From Ahaetulla prasina (taxonomy: Eukaryota > Chordata > Lepidosauria > Squamata > Colubridae), in assembly GCF_028640845.1 (NCBI RefSeq), contig NC_080540.1, forward strand, positions 138,966,920-139,030,919: a stretch of DNA of 64,000 nt, given 5' to 3'. A program made the position numbers and the translations under genes. Below are positions 22,667 to 34,578 of this stretch, piece after piece; within the stretch, counting starts at the first letter, position 1, and the number at the start of each line of letters is the position of its first letter. The notes beneath the pieces were generated by a model that saw nothing but the letters and a program-made list of their open reading frames with translations, was not told where the DNA came from and searched no databases.

Positions 22667-24192
22667 CTGCAGCAAGGGCAAAAGCCATCAGAGAAGGGGC
22701 ATATATTCTATTGGAAAAGGAACAGTGTTCACCATACCTAGAATGACTGTCCAGCCGTCACTGTGAATAGATACCGACTGTACTGCAGTCGTAGCCTATC
22801 CTTCTCAGCTGGCATACAAGGTATTGCCTCTCTGATTTTATCTTGTGATATCAAATTGGGCTGAGAGATGGTGAACGGCGGCCCAGTGACTCCAAATTTG
22901 GAACCCTTATCCTTCCGATCTTAACTTAATTGTTGCCGAACACTGATTCTATAGAAGCAGGGATAACTTTAGAGCTTTAGTGCTTTTGCAAAACTTCATG
23001 AAGAAGAAAAGGGCTTCTTCTCTTGGTACTGCTATCTGTTATTACCAGGGATTCTCTCTCATTTGATTAGAAGCTAAAAGAAAGGAAAAAAGAATTACCC
23101 TATTGTTCACCTGTCAGCAATAGTCATACACAGAAAGTCATCTCACTTGGGCATGGAGGCATTGCTCGATTTCAGATACTTTTGCTAAAGCTCCATATTG
23201 GGAGCTCAAGGGCATGCATGTCAAAGCCCATGGAACTGGCAAAACTGAAGAAGCAAAGACAACCTAATTTTCAGGAAGGTATATTTAATGTTAGTCTGAG
23301 ATAACATTATTTTTGAAAACTGTCAGCCACAGTTATAGTAAATTATTAATTTGGACTCTCTTTGAAACACTTTCTTCTCACAAGCTTCCCATCTGGACCA
23401 TGCAGCTTCTTCTCAGATAAACCAGTGGCTTCGTCCCCTGCTCACAATCTCTCACAATGCCCTGGGACAACTTTCTCAAGATACCTGAGGAGCCTATGGG
23501 GACAGACCCTTCTACCCTTTGAAGCCAACATTACGCTTCATTTCACACGGCAGACAAAATGTGACCATGCATATGTTGTTCAACTCCAACTATGATAAGC
23601 CTTTGCTATGGTTTGCCGGTTGCTCATCCATGTTATACAGAACACTGAATGGCATTTCCTGTCAAAAACCAGTTTGTTAAGCAGCTGGCTTTTTTTAATC
23701 TAGCTGAAGAAGGCTTTGAAATTTCATCTACATCTGAAATATACAAATAGAGTTCCCAATTGCTAATTCTTTTCTGTTCATATAAAATTTCACTCCATCT
23801 ATTAAAATGGCTTCCAGTCGCTATAGTACTCTGTCCAACTTTATATTCTCTGGATATGTTGGGAATAAAGCTCATAGAATTACTACCTAGAGACACCAAA
23901 TCAGTGAAGACTATGATTACAGGGGATCCTAGACTTGTACCTCTGCTATTGTATGGTTGTGGCATCTACGTCCTGTCAACCATAACCTATGATTTTTATG
24001 CTGCTTGCTTTACCTTCAGGTAGTTCATAAGAACATTCAACTTTTCCCTGGTTAAATATATGCCCATATTTTGTATTTGTCAAATTTCTGAAAACAGCAA
24101 GTGTACCCCACTTCTAAATGTATGTTGACTCAGTAGCTTCCATCAAAGAACCTTGGCTGCTCCATAGGAAAAGACAACATTGTGCAACTTAC
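22667..24192 (-). other. TTYH2: TTYH2 intron, 1.5 kb
   Basis: Between GTAAGT at 24192 and CTGCAG. No repeat or other feature recognised. Confidence 0.9.
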
Positions 24193-24285
24193 TTTGGCTG
24201 TAGGGAAAAAAGGCACTGCAAATTGCACAAGACCGTGAATCTGGATCTGCATAGTTGTAAGAGAACGCTGGTAAATAGTCAGGGC
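24193..24285 (-). CDS. TTYH2: TTYH2 coding exon (probable exon 9), extracellular
   Basis: A 93-nt, phase 0/0 exon between a TTTGTAG acceptor and a GTAAGT donor. It encodes 31 residues from ALTIYQRSLTTMQIQI to QFAVPFFPTAK. TTMQIQ and QFAVP are identical to human TTYH2. A MITE (24353-25401) lies in the upstream intron 68 bp beyond the acceptor, close to the probable branch-point region but not disturbing the splice site. Confidence 0.96.
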
Positions 24286-24352
24286 CTACAAATAGAGAAC
24301 ACATCATGCAAGGTATTAGCCATTTTTTTCCTACATAAATCTTAAATTGCGG

Positions 24353-25401
24353 TACAGGTAATCCTTGACTTATGACCACAATTGAGCCCAAAATTTCCAT
24401 TGCTAAGTGAGACAGTTATTACCTGAATTTTGCCTCATTTTATAACCTTTCTTGCCAGAGAAAGTTGTTAAATTAGTAACGCAGCTTTAAGCGAATCTGG
24501 CTTCTCCACTGACTTTGCTTGTCAGAAGGTTGCAAAAGGTGATCATATTTATTTATTTATTTATTTATTTATTTATTCATATTTGTATACCGCCCTATCT
24601 CCCGAAGGACTCAGGGTGGTTCACAGGCAAATAAAAACATTTATGTACAAATTAAGATAACCATTAAAAAACTTATTCTAATGCCAAATTATTAAAAATA
24701 TAAATATTAAAACCAATTAAACCCCTATAAATTTAAAACCTAGTCCAGTCCTGCACAGATGAATAAATGTGTCTTGAGCTCGCGACGGAAGGTTCGGAGG
24801 TCTGGAAGTTGACGGAGTCCTGGGGGGAGTTCGTTCCAGAGGGTGGGAGCCCCCACAGAGAAGGCCCTTCCTCTGGGTGTCGCCAGACGACACTGCCTAG
24901 CTGACGGCACCCTGAGGAGTCCCTCTCTGTGAGAGCGCACGGGTCGGTGAGAGGTATTCGGTAGCAGTAGGCGGTCCCGTAGGTAACCCGGCCCTATGCC
25001 ATGGAGCGCTTTGAAGGTGGTTACCAAAACCTTGAAGCGCACCCGGAAGGCCACAGGTAGCCAGTGCAGTCTGCGCAGGATCGGTGTCATACGGGAGCCA
25101 CGAGGGGCTCCCTCTATAACCCGCGCAGCCGCATTCTGAACTAACTGTAGCCTCCGGATGCCCTTCAAGGGGAGCCCCATGTAGAGAGCATTGCAGTAAT
25201 CCAGGCAAGACGTCACGACCCTGGGAGATTGCAATCATAAATAAATACATGCCAGTTGCCCAGGGTCTGAATTTTTATCATTTGACCACAAGATACTGCA
25301 ATGGTTGTAAAGCGTGAAAAATGATCATGTCACTTTTTTCATGGCTGTTGTAACTTTGAATGGTCACTACACTAAAGTTTATAAATCAAGGATTTCCTGT
25401 A
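24353..25401 (+). mobile_element. Palindromic-TIR MITE copy 2, split by L2
   Basis: Left part 24353-24547 starts TACAGGTAATCCTTGACTTA. Right part ~25241-25401 ends AATCAAGGATTTCCTGTA. The L2 insertion at about 24548-25240 breaks it at GGTGATCA. Both TIRs are retained. Confidence 0.88.
24548..25240 (-). mobile_element. L2 LINE 3' end, 5'-truncated
   Basis: An open minus frame ends ...TFRRELKTHLFICAGLD-stop and contains SCLDYCNALYMGLPLK, VQNAAARVIEGAPRGSR and GAPTLWNELPPGLRQLPDLR, the intact C terminus of L2 ORF2. The 3' tail (CGCCCTATCTCCCGAAGGAC) and (TTTA)n follow. The best preserved L2 3' end in the window, so relatively young. Confidence 0.93.
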
Positions 25402-25683
25402 AACAGATTAAATATTATCCTCTTTCAACACCTAGGAATCAGTCTACACTCTTTTACATCAACATTCAAAATATCAGAAAGCTTTCTCTCCCTGGAAATC
25501 TAATGAACTAAATGGTTCTTTTACCTACATTTCATAATTAATACCTTCTATGTAGAGGTCCAGCTTTCCAGGACTTACTGAGATTACAGAAGCCATAGTT
25601 CCAGATTGAGTAAGGAGACATCAGAGCTGGAGCTTCCAAATTAACTAACATGTTCAGATAAGGATGTTTCCTTACCTGGGGAG

Positions 25684-25910
25684 AGCCCTGTGGTGCAGTG
25701 TTTGGAATGCAGTATTGCAGGTAAACTCTGCCCAGACACCAAGAGTTCGATCCTGATGGGCTCAAGGTTGTCTCAGCCTTCCAAAGTCAGTAAAATGAGG
25801 ACCCAGTTTGTTGGGGGCAATAAGCAAATAATGCTTCTAGATTGTAAAAAGACCAGAGAGTGCTGTAAAGTGCTATGGGGCAGTACATAAGCCTAAATGC
25901 TATTGTTATT
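25684..25910 (+). mobile_element. Sauria-type tRNA SINE
   Basis: The head has an A box-like TGGTGCAGTGTTTGG and a B box GAGTTCGATCCTG. The body reads GGGGGCAATAAGCAAATAAT, and the tail TAAGCCTAAATGCTATTGTT matches the BovB-type Sauria end. Reversed relatives at 4503 and 37266. Confidence 0.9.
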
Positions 25911-26048
25911 TTTGTGGAGAGTAATGCTCATTTTCCCTGCCCTATCACTGAAAGCAAGCTGATTCTTGGAATAAAGAGCCAGGTTTCTCTTTTCATTGCT
26001 ATTGGGGGATCCTTTGCCAATTGTGTACAAAGGCAATCAAGTTCTTAC

Positions 26049-26104
26049 CTGTTGAAAGGGGTTGGTCAGACTCTGTCTACAATACAGGTAGTACTCTACA
26101 ATTT
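26049..26104 (-). CDS. TTYH2: TTYH2 coding exon (probable exon 8), extracellular
   Basis: A 56-nt exon, the smallest seen. It follows TTTTGTAG, completes a split Glu codon with two bases, then encodes IVEYYLYCRQSLTNPFQQ and ends phase 0 before GTAAGA. YYLYC and PFQQ match human TTYH2. This Cys is the second conserved extracellular cysteine (human ~300), expected to pair with the Cys of LDC in the exon at 22574-22666. Confidence 0.94.
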
Positions 26105-26446
26105 CTACAAAAGCAAAGTGCAAGAGGAAGAGAGTTAGTTATTGGTTAAAGTGTGACACTCTTAGCAACTTCTAACCCACAATGGGTCAGCACTGCTCAG
26201 CACCAGTTGGGACAGCACTGTATGGAGTGTCTCAGTTTACAATGCTAACATTGTCTAATGTATGTTGAAAGGATAATGCTGCAGAAAAGTTTGTATCTAA
26301 AGGTTTTGCCAAACTTTTGACATGCACAGAATGAGAAGCAATATTTGAGTAAATCTATTTTCATGTGCCACATAAACCGTAGCCTGCCATGAATGTATTA
26401 CTTTGCAAAAATTTCAGCTTTCATTAATGATAAAGCTACATCTTAA

Positions 26447-28345
26447 CATAACATAACATCAGAGTTGGAAGGGACCTTGGAGGCCTTCTAGTCCAACCCC
26501 CTGCCCAGGCAGGAAACCCTATACCATCTCAGTCAGATGGTTATCCAACATTTTCTTAAAAATTTCCAGTGTTGGAGCATTCACAACTTCTGAAGGCAAG
26601 TCGTTCCACTTATTAATTGTTCTAACTGTCAGGAAATTTCTCCTTAGTTCTAAGTTGCTTCTTTCTTTGACCAGTTTCCACCCATTGCTTCTTGTTCTAC
26701 CCTCAGGTGCTTTGGTGAACAGCCTGACTCCCTCTTCTTTGTGGCAGCCCCTAAGATATTGGAACACAGCTATCATGTCTCCCCTAGTCCTTCTTTTTGT
26801 TAAACTAGACATACCCAGTTCCTGCAACCGTTCTTCATATGTTTTATCCTCCAGTCCCCTAATCATCTTTGTTGCTCTTCTCTGCACTCTTTCTAGAGTC
26901 TCAACATCTTTTTTACATCGTGGCGACCAAAACTGGATGCAATATTCCAAGTGTGGCCTTACCAAGGCATTATAAAGTGGCACTAACACTTCACGTGATC
27001 TTGATTCTATCCTCTGTTTATGCAGCCCAGAACTGTGTTGGCTTTTTAACAGCTGCTGCACTGCTGGCTCATATCTAAATGGTTATCCACTAGGACTCCA
27101 AGATCCCTCTCACAGGTACTACTATTGAGCAAGGTACCACATATACGGTACTGGTGCATTTTGTTTTTGGCCTAAATGTAGAACCTTACTTTTTCACTGT
27201 TGAATTTCATTTTGTTAGATAGCGCCCAATGTTCAAGTCTGTCAAGATCTTTCTGTAACTTGAGCCTATCTTCTGGAGTGTTGGCTATTCCTGCCAGCTT
27301 GGTGTCATCTGCAAATTTGATGAGTTCCCCATCTATCCCTCGTCCAAGTCATTGATGAAGATGTTGAAGAGTACTGGGCCTAAAACAGAGCCTTGGGGTA
27401 CTCCACTGCATACTTCCTCCATGTGGATGTAGTTCCGTTGAGGACTACACGTTGAGTCGGTTGGTCAGCCAATTACGAATCCATCTGGTGGTGGTGCTGT
27501 CTAACCCACATTTTCTACTTTATCTAGTAGTAGGTTATGGTCTACTTTATCAAATGCTTTACTGAAGTCCAAGTAAATTATATCGACAGCATTCCTCTGG
27601 TCTACTAATTTTGTCATTTTGTCAAAGAATGCGATAAGATTAGTCTGGCATGATCTGTTTTGACAACCCCATGTTGGCTTTTGGTTATTACTTTGTTTGC
27701 TTCTAGGTGTTCGGTGATTCGTTGCTTGATTATCTTTTCCAGAATCTTCCCGGTATTGAGGTCAGACTGATAGGTCTGTAGTTTCCTGGATCTGTTTTTC
27801 CTTTTTGAAGATGGGAACTACATCAGCTCTTTTCCAGTCCTCTGGCAGCTCCCTGTGCTCCAGGATCTTTGAAAGATATAGTTCAGTGGTTCTGAGATCA
27901 CGTCTGCCAGTTCCTTCAGAACCTTGGGGTGTAATCCATCCGGTCCTGGTGATTTGAACTCGTCTAGGGTAGACAGGTGTTCACTTACCATTTTCTTCCC
28001 TATTTTAACTTGTGTTTCTAATCTGTTTTTTGTAGTGCTGTTTTTGATAGGTTGGATTGTTTTTTCCTTTTGTGTAAAGACAGATGCAAAAAATGAGTTA
28101 AGTAGATCTGCTTTCTCCCTGTTGCTTGTCATCTTCTTGCCACTTTCTCCCAGCAATGGGCCAATTGTTTCCTTGACTTTTTTCTTGTTTTTAACATGTT
28201 GGAAGAAGCTTTTTTTGTTATTTTTTACTTTTGTCGCTAGCCTTTGTTCATTGTGAGCCTTAGCTTTCCTCACTTCATCTTTACAGGCTCGGGCTATTTG
28301 CTGATATTCTGCCTTAGTTATTTGCCCCTCTTTCCACTTTTTATA
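26447..28345 (-). mobile_element. CR1 LINE, ~1.9 kb, 5'-truncated
   Basis: Read on the minus strand it starts upstream of the RT domain with FASVFTQKEK and continues FKSPGPDGLHPKVLKELAD and PLNYIFQRSW. It goes on through further RT sequence in broken frames to VPLYNALVRPHLEYCIQFWS, QRRATKMIRGLEDKT and TINKWNDLPSEVVNAPTLEI. The 3' UTR is GAGTTGGAAGGGACCTTGG. Several frameshifts and stops make it inactive. Confidence 0.93.
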
Positions 28346-28939
28346 TATAAAATATATTTTATATATTCTTACACCATATCTCATAAATAATGCCCACCTA
28401 CTAGTATAAAAGCAACTGCCAAGGGTAACTAATAAATGATTGGTTCACCAAATCTCTCTCCCTACTTAACCCTTCCACGCTGATTCTTCCAAAGCAATCT
28501 CCCCTATAATCTGAAATTCTGCCTTAGTATGTTAACAGACACATCAAATGCCAAGGATAATTAGTAAATGGTCACTTTGCATAATCTCCTATCCCCCTTT
28601 TGCCCGATTTTTCAAAAAAAGTTGGAACAACTGCTAAGCTGTGGTTCTACCTTAATAAAAGGAAATAAAATGAAATCAAAGTCCCTAGCTTAAGGAAAAA
28701 AATCTCAAAACTTTGGCAAACATTAACAAAAGGGATGTTTTGGCACAGATTCTATAGCCGGGAGTATTCTCTTATTGCCTCTGTTCACTGGATATGTTAA
28801 ACTGGTTTGGGGAGGATAATTTAATGCAGAAGCAGAGTGGGGTAGTTTTTACCTCAAACAGCCAGGGGGCCCTTGTGGGGTAAATTAACTCTACTTGGTC
28901 AGTGTTCTCATAAGATGCCAGTTATTGGATTGTTAAGGT

Positions 28940-28990
28940 TAGACCAGAATACCTCCAAAGTCCCTTCTAACTTTTTGATTCTATGTTCTT
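28940..28990 (+). mobile_element. CR1 3' terminal scrap
   Basis: ATACCTCCAAAGTCCCTTCT and AACTTTTTGATTCTATG match the forward CR1 3' end. Confidence 0.6.
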
Positions 28991-29330
28991 TCCATGCTAC
29001 CAATCAGAAGTAAATTTTACAATGGCCCAATAAAAGAGGTCTCTCTAGGATCTACTTGTATGCTCCTTGTTTTTTAAACTCTTCCATACATAGTCACAAA
29101 GTAGGCTGGAAAAGCACAATCACTTTCTAAGCACTTTCCACATAAATAGTCACATTATCTCTCAGTTCAAGTGTACTTGTACCTTAAATCTCTGGATTTT
29201 GTATACTGATGTTTATCTATCTATGCAGGGCGGGGCCTAAATCTACATCACATTTTATTTCTCTTCAGTCAACTTTCACGTAAGGGTTTTTCCTCCGCTA
29301 CTCAAATGATAGCAAAAGCAGTATTTTTAC

Positions 29331-29400
29331 CTGAAGTGAGGTCACTTTTTGTCATATTCACAATGAATTTGTCTGGGGACACACAAAAGTCACTGGTGCC
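29331..29400 (-). CDS. TTYH2: TTYH2 coding exon (probable exon 7), extracellular
   Basis: A 70-nt exon starting GGC after a TTATAG acceptor and leaving one base before GTAAAA. It encodes GTSDFCVSPDKF and then IVNMTKSDLTS. The Cys in DFC corresponds to human Cys274, one of four extracellular cysteines that form two disulfides in tweety structures. NMT is an N-glycosylation sequon at the place of human NVT. The residues after NMT diverge strongly from human, a tolerant loop. Confidence 0.93.
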
Positions 29401-30390
29401 CTATAAGAAGCAAAATTTTTATTTATTTATTTTGTATAATTTTTATTACATACTTTTTTAAAGAAGATAAAATTAATGTTTTTAAAAAGGAAGTTGTCAT
29501 CATTATTAGAACTTGTACTTAAGGAGGTTACATGCTGGAGGTTTAAAAAATTGTTTCTACATATCCCAGCATTGCCAGGTAAATGGATAGACTGCACAGG
29601 TAGAATGTGCATATGAATTTAAGATATTAAAGCTTCCTATGAATATGCATTTGTTTTAAATTTTATTCCTCTATGTTGAATATGTACACCAATTATATCT
29701 GTATGAAAACAATGCATAAAAAATCAAGGTGTTCATAAAAGTAGACTTCTTGGATAACAAAGAAACCAGAGCAATAAGGAGGCTGCAATAACTGTTAAAT
29801 ATCTCATGCTTAAATGAAATTTACTTTCTGATACTCCCATCTGTCAAAAAATTAGAGTGACCAAAGTTTGTAAATAGCAGAAAGGAAATAGCAGAAAGGA
29901 GATTAAAATCGTTTAATCTCTTCCTGGCTCCCCTTGAAATCTTGGCAGAAGTGCCACTAATTTATAAGAACAGCATTTTATGAGATTGGCAGTGCTGAAG
30001 GTACAGGGCAAATTAATTTTCCTCTGCCTGACGCAGAGCAGGCAGGCAACCAAGCAAAACACCTTCAAGATGACTTCTGCTCATTTTAAATAACCTATCT
30101 CCTTGTTGCTCAAAATTCCTCCTGCTAAGTATGCATTGTGCTATGAGAAGGTATGATTCTGGAAAAAACAAAAGCAGGAAAGGCTGCAGGAAGCAAGGCA
30201 AGGAAGAGCAAAACACGTTCTCCCCAGATGAACAGGCCCTTTAGCTGTCAGAAAGTGGGAAAGAACAGTTGGGCGGTCTCCGGTGGTCAAGACCTAAGGC
30301 ATCACAGTAAACTTAGTACACTGAGCCCTTAAAACAACCACAGTTTGAAGTTAAAGAGACAGAAAGCTCGAGTTCAAGTGTCTGGCTTAC
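29401..30390 (-). other. TTYH2: TTYH2 intron, 990 bp
   Basis: Between GTAAGC and TTATAG. No recognised repeat; one AT-rich stretch at 29.4-29.5 kb. Confidence 0.9.
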
Positions 30391-30463
30391 CACTGCTGCT
30401 GAAACATCTGCTGCAAAGGAAGCCCAGCTGAGACAAAGTGTGAAAAGTCCACAGCACAGCATC
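30391..30463 (-). CDS. TTYH2: TTYH2 coding exon (probable exon 6), fourth membrane segment
   Basis: A 73-nt exon after CCCACAG that completes one codon, then encodes 24 residues from MLCCGLFTLCLSWASF to AADVSAAV, ending phase 0 at GTG before GTAAGC. It matches the human MLCCG and LSWAS blocks and forms the fourth membrane segment. The small exon is followed by the extracellular domain encoded further down. Confidence 0.95.
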
Positions 30464-31656
30464 CTGTGGGCAACATATATACAACAAAGAGTCAAAAGAA
30501 GACTTCGGAAAGGTGACAGCAAGACTCTGCACTATTGGTCTGAGCGCTCTAACAGGATAGAGGCTTCCATTGCTATTGTTCTTGCTCCTATAACATCTTC
30601 TAGGACAAGTCTTGATTATGCCTATCATAGAGATGTAGAGCATAACCATGCATGGAGAATACTGCCTGTAAAACAAACGGTGCAGGTGGGAACTGAATTT
30701 AAGCACCTGGAATCCAGTTCCAATTAATCTGTCTGCACAAATTGATGAAATGCATGATTGCCCTGGATATTTTGATCCAGATCACAGCTTCCAGTCTTAC
30801 TAAAATCTACCCCCTCCTGGATATAGAGCTCTCCTTCTCTCGCTCAGAAAGAGAGAAAGAGAGAGGGAGGGAGGGAGAGCTAGAGAAGGAGGGAAGGAGG
30901 AAGGGGGAGGAGATACCTGCATGGAAAAGATATGTTTAAAATCAATACTACAACAGATATCCAAGAAACCAGTTTCCCCTAACTTACAATTCTGGAAACT
31001 TCATTCATATCAAATTTGTGCGCTTTTCCAGCCTGACTGGAAACAGCAAAGTCCATATGGAGTGGGAGGTAACAGAAGAATTATCTTCATATGCAAGAAA
31101 ACATATTAATTTTTGCAGACTCGGGGCTGGCTATATGCTAGAACAGCTGTGCCATAAAAGAAAGCAGATATCTTAAGGTAAGACTATCAGTCCCTCACTG
31201 AAAACTATTATCCTTTATTCTGTCCTTTTATTTTGTTGTATTTGCTTGTTCTGGTGCGGTCGCTATAATGAAAAGGAACACTCCCCGGAGTAAAAGAGAA
31301 AGCTAGTCTAACACATCCTATATCACAACTACAGTGCATTCCGGAAACATTTTCTAAAATTCAGATGGAAAATTGCTGGTTGGCGTTTTCATCCATAAAG
31401 TATAGTCAGGTAGGATTGTGATAGGTACAATCGAATACAATGTAAGCAGCATGGAACTCTTCTACGTCAGCCTACCAATTCTAAGAAACTCCCCTAAATC
31501 CCACAAGCGGAGACCTTTGCCGGTTTTTCTTCAGGGAGGACTCTCTCTTAGGGTCCAAGATCCTCAGACGGCATTAAAGATTTGAGCACCTTGCGCATGG
31601 CTGTGAAAGATACCTTTTCTTCTTGCCTCTCTGGTGGAACAACTTTGTGTACTCAC
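30464..31656 (-). other. TTYH2: TTYH2 intron, 1.2 kb
   Basis: Between GTGAGT and CCCACAG. Contains a polypurine tract at 30838-30912 (GAGA/GGGA units). No other feature. Confidence 0.9.
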
Positions 31657-31752
31657 GTAATAAGCAGACATCTGGAGTGCTTAGTCAGCCCCAGGCACGC
31701 AATAAGGCAAATCACCAAGTCCAGAATGAACAGCAAGAGGTAAGAGAGCCAT
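31657..31752 (-). CDS. TTYH2: TTYH2 coding exon (probable exon 5), third membrane segment
   Basis: A 96-nt exon after a TTGTCTCCAG acceptor. It supplies the last base of a split Arg codon, then 31 residues starting WLSYLLLFILDLVICL, and leaves two bases (AC) before GTGAGT. The first ~22 residues are strongly hydrophobic with a single Asp and form a membrane segment nearly identical to human TTYH2. The exon ends with the cytosolic basic residues TKHSRCLLI. The downstream exon completes a Thr codon, where human has Ser. Confidence 0.96.
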
Positions 31753-32472
31753 CTGGAGACAAAAAAAGAGAGAGAGAATGCTTGGGTAACTCATACATCC
31801 CTGGAGAAACTTGGCAGGAGGAGGGATGGTGAAATGTAAGCAGGATACTGTTCTTAGGCTTTGGGGGGCAACACCTCCGCAGAACCATGGAACAACAACA
31901 ATATGGCATTTCTGAGGGGTTTGTGTGGGGCAGTATGGTGTGGATTCCAGGGCTCCGGGAAAATGCTGATATCCTAGCCAAATAGGGGATCTCTAGTGGA
32001 TCATAGCTGTCCCGTAGAGATAGTGAAGAAGGGAGGTGCAGGCTGGTGCAAATAGGGAAGTTGCAAGTTCCCTGGAGTGCCGGCATTAGCCTCCAACCCA
32101 GCAGCAAGGGAAGACAGCAATTAGGAGCTGTCAAAAGGTGGGGCAGCCACACAGAAGAATTGGGCAGGAGCAGTGATTGAACGGGTGAGTGATTGGCCAA
32201 CTCACAGGTAAGAAGGAAACATTTTTAAGTTTAGAACAATATGGCATTTCTACAAATTATCCAAGTTTGTGAAGGGCAAACTTCTCCTCTAGAGACCTGA
32301 AGACAGACCGATGAAATGGAAAGGGAGACATTATCCAAGGGCCATTCAAATGCAAATAGAAACATTTATGGCTAGCAGAATCAAACAGATTTGAGAAGCT
32401 GAGACTTCTCCAGTGCAATCATACTTCCTTGGGAATAACCTATACTTACTTTGAAGCTAGCAGGCAGGCGGT

Positions 32473-32876
32473 GACAGGTAGTAATCTACTTACAACCGTT
32501 CGTTTAGTGATGGTTCAAAGTTACAACAGCACTGAAAAAAGTGACTTATGACCAGTTTTCACATTTATGACCGTAGTAGTAGCAGCCCCATGGCCATGTG
32601 ATCAAAATTTGGGCTCTTCGCAATTGACTCATATTTATGACGGTTGCAGTGTCCCCGGGGGTGTGTGTGTCACATGATCCCCTTTTGTGACCTTCTGACA
32701 CGCAAATTCAATGTTAAGATTCACTTAACAACCATTTGACTAATTTAACCACTACAGTGATTCACTGAACCATGCGACAAGAGGATGTAAAATGGGGCAA
32801 ACTCACTCAACTAATGTTTCACTTAGCAACATAATTTTTGGGCTCAATTGTGGTCATAAGTCAAGGGCTACCTGTA
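32473..32876 (-). mobile_element. Palindromic-TIR MITE copy 3, reversed
   Basis: Begins GACAGGTAGTAATCTACTTA and ends TCATAAGTCAAGGGCTACCT then GTA. The internal order is the reverse complement of the 38130-38519 copy. Confidence 0.9.
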
Positions 32877-34089
32877 CTTTCCTTTCAAAATCACAACTGA
32901 CAAATACTGGGCAGGAGAAAGCATTACAGGTAGCTACAAAGCTAATTGGGGAGGAACATGATGAATGAGCTAAGCAAGGAATAAACAGAAGGGCAAAAGA
33001 GGATATGGGGACCTTATGCATTTATCTTATAAGATTTTATTTCTCAAAAAGAATATTTTCAAATGTTCTCATGGTATTCCAAGAGCTGGCCTAATGCAGT
33101 TTGCCTGCAGTCACCCCTAGAGTGGAATGAGACAAGTGGTGATTTTTTGTTTTTTGTTTTGGCCTCCTGCATAAGAGAGGCTCTTCCCAAACAACCCAAG
33201 GATCTAGTCTAGGATGTTTTTTCATTTGGGCGTTTCTATGAAAACACGGCTTTTACAACATGTGAGTAGAACAATTCAATAGAACAGTTAGTACTCCATT
33301 ATATTCTAGAGCCTATGTGTGATTTTGAGAATCCCTGTTTTTAAATATTTGAGCTGTAGATGTGTTGGAAATGCATGATGAAATTTCAGGAATGTGTAAT
33401 TCATGTAAATCGAACCATTTACATTGGCTAAGAAAATGCAATACTATATATATTTCTGAATATAATCCTATTTAGTGGTTATCTGGGTTGCTAACGTTAA
33501 AATGCCACCTGGTCAGTAGGGATTCTCCCTGCTATGATATAATGCAGTTTGCACAATGTTCTGTGTGTTTTGTGCTTGCACATGCATGCAACTGCCTTAC
33601 AATCCATGTAGCTCATTCCTGGAGCACATGAACTAGAGTTGTCTTTCTGCATTTTTGCCAAAAGGAAAGGTTTTTAATTGTTCCGACCTTGCAGGTACTA
33701 TTTTCTTATGAATTTATTCACAGACTGGGGCTTTCTGCTTCAATAATATTAAAGACAAAAAGGACGAGCAAGATCTGTATTTGTTCCTCTATTTTAGTTA
33801 GTGCCTAAACTAAACTAGAATCCGATTAAAATTCTTCCATGTGTGGCCAAGAGCTAGTCACAGGCAAGCTGCAGCTTTTGGTGCAATTTCACTACTCCTA
33901 AGAGAATTCAGAAAGACTAGGGGGAGAAAAAACACATACCACTTTTTAGCATTCAGAGCAGTTCTGGCTTAATTTTGGCCTCTGAGCAATATAAGCAACT
34001 ATATCTATTTAAAAAAACTATTTTAAGTATAGAAATTAGATAAAAAAATTAGAATATTAGAAAATTAGATATAAAAAAAATAATAATAA

Positions 34090-34578
34090 TTGCTACCAAC
34101 CTGCCTTCCATTGAGGACCTGTATACTGCACGAATCAAGAAGAGGGCCGTGAAAATATTTACAGATCCCTCACATCCAGGACATAAACTGTTTCAACTCC
34201 TACCCTCAAAACGACGCTATAGAGCACTGCACAACAGAACAACTAGACACAAGAACAATTTTTCCCCGAAGGCCATCACTCTGCTAAACAAATAATTCCC
34301 TCAACACTGTCAAACTATTTACTGAATCTGCACTACTATTAATCTTCTCATAGTTCCCATCACCAATCTCTTTCCACTTATAACTGTATGACTGTAACTT
34401 TGTTGCTGGCAATCCTGATGATTTATATTGATATATTGACCATCAATTGTATTGTAAATGTTGTACCTTGATGAACGTATCTTTTCTTTTATGTACACTG
34501 ACAGCATATGCACCAAGACAAATTCCTTGTGTGTCCAATCACACTTGGCCAATAAAAATTCTATTCTATTCTATTCTA
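34090..34578 (+). mobile_element. Non-LTR LINE 3' end with (ATTCT)n tail
   Basis: A plus frame reads LPSIEDLYTARIKKRAVKIF, then DPSHPGHKLFQLLPSKRRYR and KNNFFPKAITLLNK-stop, the C terminus of an L2/CR1-type LINE ORF. The 3' UTR ends ...AATAAAAATTCTATTCTATT, seeding a pentanucleotide microsatellite. AATAG-type tails on LINEs are a known snake trait. Confidence 0.85.

Larger units (their letters stand above)
24286..26048 (-). other. TTYH2: TTYH2 intron, 1.8 kb
   Basis: Mostly made of the MITE/L2 nest and a Sauria SINE. The rest (25.4-25.68 kb) has no recognised feature. Confidence 0.9.
26105..29330 (-). other. TTYH2: TTYH2 intron, 3.2 kb
   Basis: Dominated by a 1.9-kb CR1 copy. From 28.4 to 29.33 kb only a small plus-oriented CR1 3' end near 28.94-28.99 kb is recognised. 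Confidence 0.9.

Noticed and set aside
27818..28384. 188-codon minus-strand ORF as a novel gene
   Set aside because: Contains the CR1 motif KSPGPDGLHPKVLKELAD; its first residues are read-through from AT-rich flank.
31712..32200. 162-codon minus-strand ORF
   Set aside because: Overlaps the true TTYH2 exon in a different frame; no recognisable motif.
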